Assembly: GCA_028288395.1 (NCBI GenBank)
Contig: JAQBNV010000499.1
Coordinates: 1-12,256, forward strand
DNA: 12,256 bases
DNA from: Adhaeribacter sp.
GTDB taxonomy: Bacteria > Bacteroidota > Bacteroidia > Cytophagales > Hymenobacteraceae
Reading direction: 5' to 3'
The translations under genes and the position numbers were made by a program. Numbering within the stretch: the stretch's first letter is position 1; every line of letters starts with the position of its first letter. Positions 6,803 through 12,256 of this stretch are shown here, one piece after another. The notes beneath the pieces were generated by a model that was not told the origin of the DNA, ran no database searches, and saw only the letters and a list, made by a program, of their open reading frames with translations.

Positions 6803-7408
6803 TTATAGCTGATTACTCTGGATAATCTGTCCGCCCAGGTTCGTAATGTCAGCTTTAGCCTTTTCAAAATCGTCTGGATTTATGGCCCGGGTTCCATCTT
6901 CTATCAAAAAAGTTTCAAATTCCAATTCTAAGGCATCTTTGGCGGTATAATACACGCAGTAGTCGCCGGCTAGTCCCATAATATATATCTGGCTTACCTG
7001 TTTGCCACGCAGGTAATCGGCCAGGGCCGTGGTTTTGCGATGACCATTGTCATAAAACCCGCTATAGCTGTCTATTTCGGGGTTTGTCCCTTTCCGGAAA
7101 ATAGCTTCGGCTTTGTTTAGGTTGATGGCAGCGGATAATTGGGCGCCCGGGGTTCCCTGTACGCAATGGGTAGGCCAGAGAACCTGCTCTAAACCGTCGA
7201 GGTCAATTTTTTCGAAAGGTTTTTTCCCGCTGTGATTTTTCGCAAAGCTTTTATGGTTGGTTGGGTGCCAGTCCTGGGTAGCAACCACTACCTCAAACCG
7301 GGATTGTAACTGGTTGGCCACCGGAATAACTTTATCGCCTTCGGGTACGGCCAGCGCTCCACCCGGTAAAAAATCATTCTGAATATCAATCAGCAGTAAA
7401 GCTTTCAT
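6803..7408 (-). CDS. pncA: Nicotinamidase (bifunctional nicotinamidase/pyrazinamidase type)
   Basis: PncA hydrolyses nicotinamide to nicotinic acid and ammonia, feeding NAD salvage through the Preiss-Handler route; it acts in the cytosol. The 201 residues fit the family (about 180-215). The isochorismatase-like catalytic triad is visible: Asp8 (LLLIDIQNDF), Lys106 (FRKG) and Cys151 (GLAGDYCV). The metal site is Asp46, His48 and His52 (ATQDWHPTNHKSF). WPTHCVQGTPGA (78-89) is the family hallmark with its cis-peptide region. The ATG at 7408 gives exactly the expected N-terminus. It stands alone; there is no clear terminator before the converging 6196 gene and no Shine-Dalgarno sequence. Identification is firm. 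Confidence 0.95.
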   Translation of the reverse strand: MKALLLIDIQNDFLPGGALAVPEGDKVIPVANQLQSRFEVVVATQDWHPTNHKSFAKNHSGKKPFEKIDLDGLEQVLWPTHCVQGTPGAQLSAAINLNKAEAIFRKGTNPEIDSYSGFYDNGHRKTTALADYLRGKQVSQIYIMGLAGDYCVYYTAKDALELEFETFLIEDGTRAINPDDFEKAKADITNLGGQIIQSNQL

Positions 7409-7768
7409 ATTTTTTTCTTAAAGAGGTAAACTTAATCGTGTTTACGCTTTAATGGCAGTTTGGTAGTACTTTTTTTCAGCACTTACCATTTAGGGTAAAA
7501 TCTGTAAATAAACTTATCTTATTCCGGATTATTTCCAGCCATCATTTTGGAACATATTTTACAGGTCCGGTAGGCAATCCTGGTTAGCAATAAGGGGCTG
7601 GTTCTTTCGATGGCACTATTAGATTTAGCGATTTATATAAGCAGGTATTTTGCAAAAATAACACCTTAAAGGTGAAAAAGCCATTGGTGCGTTTTTTGGC
7701 GCAACAACTTGCTGGTCGAAAGATACGGCAGGGCGGCTTTGCTCAAGTTTTAATACGAACCGGTTTTA
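7409..7768. other. Gap upstream of pncA without a gene
   Basis: 360 nt. A 13-bp odd palindrome, CACCTTAAAGGTG, lies at 7662-7674 (6-bp arms around one A). I find no clear TAnnTTTG box for pncA. A plus-strand open frame that runs from here into the next gene is antisense to that gene and has no recognisable content. Nothing else is seen. Confidence 0.35.
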
Positions 7769-7807
7769 AAAACAAAAGCATTGCCCGCTTTCCGGAGACA
7801 ATGCTTT
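7769..7807 (-). terminator. Intrinsic terminator of the 343-residue gene
   Basis: On the minus strand AAAGCATTG (7807-7799) pairs perfectly with CAATGCTTT (7783-7775), 9 bp, with a 15-nt loop that can itself form a 3-bp CCG/CGG stem. TGTTTTT follows. It starts about 20 nt beyond the stop of the gene at 7828. Confidence 0.75.
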
Positions 7808-7827
7808 GTATGGATTTGCATATATTT

Positions 7828-8859
7828 TTAAGCCGCATGGCGGAGTTGGTACATGGTGCTGCCGCCGATTATTGGTTCAACGGTATCACGCAGGCGAGCA
7901 GCCACAAAATTATCCTGCAGGTGAGTCGGCAGGGTTGCCACCAACTGCTGGTATTTTTCCAGTCCTATAGCTTTGGCGACATAACTCTCATGGATGCCAT
8001 TCAGATAACTCACAATATCCAGCAACGATTCGTGAAACAACTTAAAATCAATATCTGCTTCTACGAAGCGATCAATTTCTTTGTGGTTCGACGAAATACG
8101 CAGGCGGCTAAGTAAGTCGAAAAGAGTAGTATAACCCAGGCGCCAGGTAATCTGGTTCCAGTGTTGAGTAGTCCATTTATCCAGTATCTTACCCGTTTTA
8201 GCGCTGCGCAGGGCCGTTTGACTATTGGCCTGCACCTGGCTCCGGATAGATTTAGCCCGCATCCGCCGGGTTGTCCTTAAAAACTGGCCTATTTGCGCCT
8301 GTGCATCTATTTCCTTTTCGGGTATATGCAAACCCGGTTTGAAGCCGGCCAACGGCAACCGGTGAATAGTAAAATCGGGGTAAGAACCGGCTGCATAAAA
8401 TCCGATGGCCCGCGGGTAAGCGTTGCGTACCACCAGCCGGCCTACTTCCCGGTTTATTAGATCGGCGTGGTTCGTTTTAATATTCAGGGTATACAGGAAG
8501 GCCTGCAGACCGGCAAAAATGGTATAGTAAGCCTGCGGAAACGTCCAATGCAAGGCATGCCGCAGATAGTCTTCGCTCCCCAGTTCGGCAGTTGCCCGCA
8601 AAGCGTATTCGGTGCTCCAGCTGGTAAGCAATATTTTGCTTACCGCTTCCAAATCTTTCTCGTCCAGTTCGGCGTGGTGTTCCCGGAAGAAAGTAAGATT
8701 TGGCAAGCCGTTGTCGTCGGTATGCTGAATATGATAATTCAGGGCAAAGAAATAATTCAGAAATACCTGCGCGGGAATCGATTTTCGCCAAGTCTCCTCC
8801 TGCTTTACTTGCTCTTCAGCAAAGAGCGGAATTACGTTTTCGTCAGTTATCTTTTTCAT
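7828..8859 (-). CDS. Protein of unknown function (343 residues), possible HEPN-like helix
   Basis: I do not recognise a named family. The protein has no signal peptide or membrane segment and is mostly helical. Residues 101-139 (HALHWTFPQAYYTIFAG, then QAFLYTLNIKTNHADLINREVG) recall the HEPN core, where an aromatic YY-x-IF helix is followed by a Thr/Asn-His-x-x-I motif; the classical catalytic R-x4-6-H is not obvious, so this is a weak resemblance. Residues 195-225 are strongly basic (RTTRRMRAKSIRSQVQANS), a possible nucleic-acid contact. The C-terminal third has many His and acidic residues (NHKEIDRFVEADIDFKLFHESLLD, 258-281). It is a single-gene unit with a very good promoter and its own terminator. 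Codon use matches neighbours. Only existence as a gene is firm. Confidence 0.8.
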   Translation of the reverse strand: MKKITDENVIPLFAEEQVKQEETWRKSIPAQVFLNYFFALNYHIQHTDDNGLPNLTFFREHHAELDEKDLEAVSKILLTSWSTEYALRATAELGSEDYLRHALHWTFPQAYYTIFAGLQAFLYTLNIKTNHADLINREVGRLVVRNAYPRAIGFYAAGSYPDFTIHRLPLAGFKPGLHIPEKEIDAQAQIGQFLRTTRRMRAKSIRSQVQANSQTALRSAKTGKILDKWTTQHWNQITWRLGYTTLFDLLSRLRISSNHKEIDRFVEADIDFKLFHESLLDIVSYLNGIHESYVAKAIGLEKYQQLVATLPTHLQDNFVAARLRDTVEPIIGGSTMYQLRHAA

Positions 8860-8893
8860 ACTAAAGAAACATTAATAAGTGGCTGAATAGTTG

Positions 8894-8926
8894 CAAATAT
8901 AGTTAGAATTTATATTTTTTAGCAAA
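8894..8926 (-). promoter_or_regulatory. Promoter of the 343-residue gene
   Basis: On the minus strand TTTG (8926-8923) and TATATTTG (8901-8894) are separated by 21 nt, matching the Bacteroidota -33 TTTG / -7 TAnnTTTG consensus at every fixed base. Transcription would start near 8888-8890, leaving a leader of about 30 nt before the ATG at 8859. This is the best promoter in the window. Confidence 0.7.
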
Positions 8927-9397
8927 ATTAATTTCACTGATAATCAATTAGTTATATACAAATAAAAATTTATTTTTCCTGCTAAATTTATTAGCAAAAA
9001 GTAAGCAAGAAGCTATTTTTATGCCAGAATAAAATATTTTGGGGAGAATTTAAAGCGCAAAAGCAAAATAGATTAGTCAAATCCTGATTATAGGCAATTA
9101 AAAAAGACTTATAGAAAAATTAATAAGTAAAGTATAATTATAATTATGAATATGAAAGTTTGGATAATATTTTTATAACACCTTAAGATACAATTATTAG
9201 GTGTTTATATGTTTTTAGAATATCTGGCATTTTATTAATTTAATATAATCAGAATTAATAAACGGCATTAATAAACATGATTTAAATAGATAAGCGTGAT
9301 AAATAAAAGTAAACTTAAATTTTTGATAATATAAATAAGTACTATTTAAATTCGAAATAAAGCGTTAATATTGTGCAGTTAATATTATTGGTATTGT
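8927..9397. other. Very AT-rich intergenic region
   Basis: About 470 nt of A/T with few G/C, clearly different from the flanking genes. It lies between the divergent 343-residue and PorP/SprF-like genes. No reading frame of note. AACACCT (9177-9183) and AGGTGTT (9199-9205) form a weak 7-bp hairpin with a 15-nt loop. TTTTATGCCAGAATA at 9017-9031 also occurs at 6067-6081. Bent DNA or a nucleoid-protein site is possible, but I see no defined element. Confidence 0.5.
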
Positions 9398-9405
9398 TAT
9401 ATTTG
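9398..9405 (+). promoter_or_regulatory. -7 box directly before the PorP/SprF-like gene
   Basis: TATATTTG is a perfect TAnnTTTG box, but its last base is only 4 nt before the ATG at 9410. Transcription would then begin at or within a few nt of the start codon, giving a leaderless mRNA. The nearest upstream TTG (9371-9373) is 24 nt away, longer than usual. The match could be chance in AT-rich DNA. Confidence 0.4.
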
Positions 9406-9409
9406 GTTT

Positions 9410-10342
9410 ATGCGAAATTTTACGCTAATTTTTCTTCTGACTTTAACCGGCTTTGTAACCGTTGTGCGGGCCCAGGATGCGACGGTTACGCCAAATGCCC
9501 CGGTTACCAAAATAAGGTCGGTTATCCCGCAGCAGTACCAGCACAATTATGTATTCTTTAACCCGGCGTTTGCGGGTTCCGAAAGTAAGCGGGAAATTGG
9601 CTTGACCGGGCACAAACTTTCGATGGGGGAGACGGGTGGTCCGGCCAATGGCCTGATATATTATCATGCGCCTTCCGGCGCCCGCGAACTCCAGACGGGC
9701 ATTGGGGTGGTCGCTTCCCTGGAAAGTTTTAGCCCCTATACCAAAGGTAAATTTGGTTTTGTTTATGCCCGGGCTTTGCAATTGAGCAAGAACCTTAGAA
9801 TAGCCGGCGGCTTGCAATTAAACGGTAAATTCCTGAATATTAATTACCAGGAGTGGCGGGCCTTAAACCCGAATGGGCAATATATTACTTCCGACGACAG
9901 CGATGTGTGGCCCGATTTAGATGCCGGCATTTGGGTGAATGCGCACCCGTTTTTTTTCGGCGCTTCTATTTTAAATGTGATGAGCCGGACTTTCGAATTT
10001 AAGGCTGATGCTTCGCGTCAGGAGATGCGGGAGGCTTTGCTGACAGGAGGCTTCAAAATCCGGTTTGGCGAACATTACCATCTGACCCCTTCGGTGTTGA
10101 TGCAGAGAGGTTTAGATGAAACAGTTTCGGAATTTACCTATAGCGCGAATGCCAACATCAAATTTCTGGTGCTGGGCGCTTCTTATCGTACTCACCATGA
10201 TAAAAATATGCCCTGGGCCTTTACCGGCGGCTTAAACATCCAGGACAAAGTATTTTTAGTACTGTCGGCATCCGTTCCGGAAAAGGAATATTCACAGCTA
10301 TTAAAACACGAACTGGAAGCCAATCTGCGAGTGCGATTTTAG
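9410..10342 (+). CDS. PorP/SprF family type IX secretion system membrane protein
   Basis: The family consists of outer-membrane beta-barrel proteins tied to the type IX secretion system and to gliding or anchoring of secreted adhesins in Bacteroidota. The 310-residue protein has a Sec signal peptide (MRNFTLIFLLTLTGFVTVVRA, cleavage before Gln22). Then comes the family hallmark QQYQHNYVFFNPAFAGSE (41-58), where the more usual form is YxxNPLYLNPAFAG. GVVASLESFSPYTKGKFGFVYARALQLS and the repeated amphipathic strands to the end, including a final Phe, fit an outer-membrane barrel. The ATG at 9410 is the only start that keeps the signal peptide. It is a stand-alone gene with no partner adhesin or OmpA-like gene in view; which PorP/SprF paralogue it is cannot be told. 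Confidence 0.9.
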   Translation: MRNFTLIFLLTLTGFVTVVRAQDATVTPNAPVTKIRSVIPQQYQHNYVFFNPAFAGSESKREIGLTGHKLSMGETGGPANGLIYYHAPSGARELQTGIGVVASLESFSPYTKGKFGFVYARALQLSKNLRIAGGLQLNGKFLNINYQEWRALNPNGQYITSDDSDVWPDLDAGIWVNAHPFFFGASILNVMSRTFEFKADASRQEMREALLTGGFKIRFGEHYHLTPSVLMQRGLDETVSEFTYSANANIKFLVLGASYRTHHDKNMPWAFTGGLNIQDKVFLVLSASVPEKEYSQLLKHELEANLRVRF

Positions 10343-10380
10343 TATTTATTGCCGCTTGTAATAGATAAGAATAAAGAAAT

Positions 10381-10422
10381 ATAACGGCCAAACAAAGCAA
10401 CCGCTTTCCCTTTGGCCGTTAT
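10381..10422. terminator. Two-storey hairpin at the 3' end of the PorP/SprF-like gene
   Basis: ATAACGGCCAAA (10381-10392) and TTTGGCCGTTAT (10411-10422) pair perfectly over 12 bp; inside, AAAGC (10394-10398) and GCTTT (10403-10407) form a 5-bp stem with loop AACC. It lies 38 nt after the stop. No T run follows on the plus strand; on the minus strand ATTTCTTTATT follows. It may end or protect the mRNA, but it is not a standard terminator. Confidence 0.5.
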
Positions 10423-10429
10423 AAATGGA

Positions 10430-10828
10430 AAACCAACTTACTAAAAGTTACCTCCTTTAGAGAAACACTTTATTCCCGACTGTCAATAGGGTAGTAACAT
10501 TCACTCCCGATAGTTGTCACCGCTTATTACCCGGCTACCATAGCTTTTGCAGGATGCTGGCATATTTCAACCGCCTTTTCCTGAAAAGCTAAGGGCTACC
10601 CCAATATTTGATATGGCTTAATACCTACGCAAAGCAGCCCTGGCCGCTTGTTATCACCATAAGCGTCAGGTTAAGAGAAGATTAACCTTGACAGCTGCTT
10701 CAAGTTTAACGAAGTGTAACTTGGAGCTACTTAATTTAGCCAGTTTTCAACTGGCTGGAAGTTGGAAACTTCCATTCATAAAAAACACACCAGCTACAAG
10801 CTGTTGCGAGCTTCTTGAGCGAGCACAC
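10430..10828 (-). ncRNA. Candidate structured RNA, possibly a 5' remnant of a group II intron
   Basis: About 400 nt with no gene but dense in inverted repeats. On the minus strand a 12-bp helix with one bulge joins 10590-10579 (AGCTTTTCAGGA) to 10554-10542 (TCCTGCAAAAGCT). The helix is entered by CCTTAG (10594-10589) and left by TATGG (10542-10538). This is one base from the CCUAAG...UAUGG tetraloop receptor used by group II introns and some other ribozymes. A minus-strand GTGTG, the usual 5' end of group II introns, is at 10828-10824. Downstream helices include GGGTA/TACCC. Against: no reverse transcriptase and no domain V with its AGC triad are present, so it could only be a truncated relic. 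Any other structured RNA or a degenerate palindromic repeat is possible. Orientation is inferred from the receptor. Confidence 0.35.
10665..10803. repeat. Cluster of five hairpins
   Basis: Consecutive inverted repeats: GTCAGGTTAA/TTAACCTTGAC (10665-10692, one bulge); CAAGTT/AACTTG (10701-10723); AGCCAGTT/AACTGGCT (10738-10756, 8 bp, 3-nt loop); GGAAGTT/AACTTCC (10757-10773, 7 bp, 3-nt loop); CAGCT/AGCTG (10791-10803, 5 bp). Two hairpins abut directly. The tight packing is part of the reason for suspecting a structured RNA here. Confidence 0.7.
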
Positions 10829-11202
10829 ATGATTTATTGGTAAATATTCTTTAACCTTACGTCTATGATGTTATCCCGGCCCGTTATTAGCAACAGCCTT
10901 TTGAAAGGGGGCTCTCTGGGGAATGATGCATCATTTTGCGAAAGTCCTGATTTTATTGCTTATTCGTTTCCGGTAAAAGGTTTATACGGACAGCTTGGTG
11001 AAATTTATATAAATCGGATTCTTGATCTCACTTCCCCTTGTGCTGCCAGGCGCTAACGTTTTGCGTGGCAACCGTTTCCTTTACCTGCAACCGGAGGCCT
11101 TGTTTTTACTGCCGACTGCCACGAAAAGGGTAAAATAGGCCATTTGGGCGGGAAGAAAAAAAGTAATCCGGGCCGGCATACAGAATATTATTAACTACGT
11201 TC
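10829..11202. other. Gap upstream of the secreted-protein gene
   Basis: 374 nt with a higher GC content than most gaps in the window. It contains a perfect 14-bp palindrome, AATGATGCATCATT (10922-10935), and an imperfect inverted repeat TGCCA..CGC/GCG..TGGCA (11044-11070). A 63-codon plus-strand open frame (10865-11056) has no recognisable content. I find no clear TAnnTTTG box for the gene at 11203. The composition suggests it may be decayed coding or mobile DNA, but I cannot name it. Confidence 0.4.
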
Positions 11203-12006
11203 ATGCTTAAAATAACTAAATCTATTCTGGTTATACTGGTCTTCTTGTGGTTGCCGGCCTTCGGGTTTTGTCAGGAGGCGAAAGAGATAAAGCGCTTTAA
11301 AGTTGATGCGGCGCAGCAAGGGGTAGCGGTAGATAAAAAGTATTTCTATGTTATTAACAACCGCACCATTGTTAAACACCGCAAAACAGATGGCCGCGAG
11401 GTGGCCAAATGGGATGGTACGGCCGCCGGCATAAAACATTTAAACAGCGGCAATATTATCCAGGGAAAACTTTATTGCGCCAGTTCCAACTTCCCGGAGC
11501 AGCCCATGGCCGGGTCTATTGAAATATTTGATGCAGCTACGCTAAAACATATCGGCAGCCATAGTTTTGGGATAGGCAATGGTTCCGTTACCTGGCTGGA
11601 TAAACACGCTGGTTTCTGGTGGGTAGGCTTTGCGCATTACTCGGGCAAATACGCGGTGGAAGGAAAAGATACCCGCTGGACTTCCCTGGTAAAATATTCC
11701 AAAGACTGGGCTCCTCTGGAATCGTGGGTTTACCCGGCAAACATTGTGGAAGCCTTTAAGCCAATGAGCAATTCCGGCGGCAGCTGGAGCAAAGATGGTT
11801 ACCTGTACTGTACCGGCCATGATAAGCCGGAACTTTATGTTATGAAATTACCCAAAAGCGGGTATATCCTGGAACATGTAAAAACCATCCCGGCCACGAT
11901 CCACGGCCAAGGCATTGCCATAGACCGAACCAACAAGAAAAAACTGATTATTTATGGCTTGAGCGAAAAAAAGGAAGCCACCATTATGGTTAATGAAATA
12001 GAGTGA
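11203..12006 (+). CDS. Secreted protein of unknown function, probably a beta-propeller
   Basis: The 267-residue protein has a basic start, a hydrophobic core (ILVILVFLWLPAFGF, 8-22) and a likely Sec cleavage near Cys23-Gln24. FGFC is not a good lipobox, so secretion or periplasmic location is more likely than lipidation. The mature part is made of repeated strand-rich units with a visual resemblance to propeller blades: QGVAVDKKYFYVINNRTIVKHRK (39-61), IIQGKLYCASSN (85-96), GSIEIFDAATLKHIGSHSFG (104-123), SWSKDGYLYCTGHDKPELYVMKL (194-216) and HGQGIAIDRTNKKKLIIYGL (234-253). The ending GQGIAIDR resembles glutaminyl-cyclase and YncE-like propellers, but no catalytic residue can be assigned. Acidic and aromatic residues are common in the middle (FWWVGFAHYSG). 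It is a single gene. Fold and location are inferred. Confidence 0.75.
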   Translation: MLKITKSILVILVFLWLPAFGFCQEAKEIKRFKVDAAQQGVAVDKKYFYVINNRTIVKHRKTDGREVAKWDGTAAGIKHLNSGNIIQGKLYCASSNFPEQPMAGSIEIFDAATLKHIGSHSFGIGNGSVTWLDKHAGFWWVGFAHYSGKYAVEGKDTRWTSLVKYSKDWAPLESWVYPANIVEAFKPMSNSGGSWSKDGYLYCTGHDKPELYVMKLPKSGYILEHVKTIPATIHGQGIAIDRTNKKKLIIYGLSEKKEATIMVNEIE

Positions 12007-12009
12007 TTT

Positions 12010-12058
12010 TGTAAATTAAATTTAGTGTATTGTGACTTCTAATAAATATTAATTTACA
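12010..12058 (+). terminator. Weak AT-rich hairpin after the secreted-protein gene
   Basis: TGTAAATTAA (12010-12019) and TTAATTTACA (12049-12058) are perfect 10-bp complements with a 29-nt loop, starting 4 nt after the stop; TTATTTTCT follows. The AT-only stem and long loop make it a doubtful terminator. The remaining sequence to 12256 holds only a 46-codon open frame and no recognisable element. Confidence 0.35.
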
Positions 12059-12256
12059 TTATTTTCTAAGGTGGTTAAAAATAGCAGCGTTAAATATTTT
12101 ACGATGATTTCTAATTTGGTGGAGAATGGAGGGGGAATCCATTATAACGCTAGCTCTTTTTGCATAGGAAAAATAATTAGTTTTATATTTAGTTGCGGCT
12201 TTTTCAACCTCATAATAATATTGCCCCTCATTATTCTTTACTAGTTTCTTTCTTTT

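Noticed and set aside
7672..8115. 147-codon plus-strand open frame starting with GTG
   Set aside because: Most of it is antisense to the well-supported minus-strand gene at 7828-8859 and it runs through that gene's terminator.
7658..9186. 12-nt direct repeat ATAACACCTTAA on both sides of the 343-residue gene, as transposition target duplications
   Set aside because: Several 12-nt matches are expected by chance in 12 kb of AT-rich DNA, and no terminal inverted repeats accompany them.
10865..11056. 63-codon plus-strand open frame as a gene
   Set aside because: No recognisable domain, no ribosome site or promoter, and it lies in a gap with several palindromes; a chance frame is more likely.
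10343..11202. Complete group II intron
   Set aside because: No reverse transcriptase frame and no domain V hairpin with AGC triad; at most a truncated 5' part could be present.
12103..12243. 46-codon plus-strand open frame with a hydrophobic end
   Set aside because: Too short, AT-rich and without any supporting signal.
1..12256. CRISPR array, tRNA, rRNA or intact insertion sequence
   Set aside because: No regularly spaced repeats, no tRNA-like cloverleaf that I could recognise, and no transposase frame on either strand.

Overview
The window looks like chromosomal DNA of a Bacteroidota bacterium, most likely a Cytophagales/Hymenobacteraceae-type soil or water organism (the genus is a guess). 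The grounds are a PorP/SprF-family protein of the type IX secretion system (found in this phylum), promoter boxes of the phylum-specific form TAnnTTTG, mostly A-rich leaders without a clear Shine-Dalgarno sequence, and very AT-rich gaps between coding regions of moderate GC.

Layout. 1-1002: 3' part of recN (DNA repair), truncated by the window edge, closed by a 14-bp hairpin terminator. 1345-2169: fabI (enoyl-ACP reductase, fatty acid synthesis), ending in a 15-bp bidirectional terminator that it shares with a converging minus-strand pair: a small Kazal-type protease-inhibitor-like protein (2649-2894) followed 32 nt later by a small cupin (2248-2616). 3262-4243: two plus-strand genes with nearly identical YtxH-like N-termini. 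One carries a CsbD-like C-terminal half, the other a Gly/Ser-rich tail; the second has its own promoter. A second 15-bp bidirectional terminator separates them from converging lysS (4327-5850). 6196-6663: a 155-residue protein of unknown function. 6803-7408 (minus): nicotinamidase PncA for NAD salvage. 7828-8859 (minus): a 343-residue protein of unknown function with a textbook promoter and its own terminator. 8927-9397: a very AT-rich gap. 9410-10342: a PorP/SprF-family outer-membrane protein whose -7 box lies only 4 nt before its ATG. 11203-12006: a secreted protein of unknown function, probably a beta-propeller.

The genes are mostly single-gene housekeeping or stress units, each bounded by strong hairpins, not one pathway. 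There is no CRISPR array, intact transposase, tRNA or rRNA. The region that most deserves a second look is 10430-10828, a roughly 400-nt stretch without a gene but dense in hairpins. Read on the minus strand it has a 12-bp helix flanked by CCTTAG and TATGG, resembling the 11-nt tetraloop receptor of large ribozymes, and a GTGTG near its likely 5' end. I suggest a 5' remnant of a group II intron or another structured RNA, but this is a hypothesis. Also of interest are the YtxH-CsbD domain fusion beside its YtxH paralogue, the possible leaderless porP/sprF-type transcript, and the unknown 343-residue protein with a faint HEPN-like helix.
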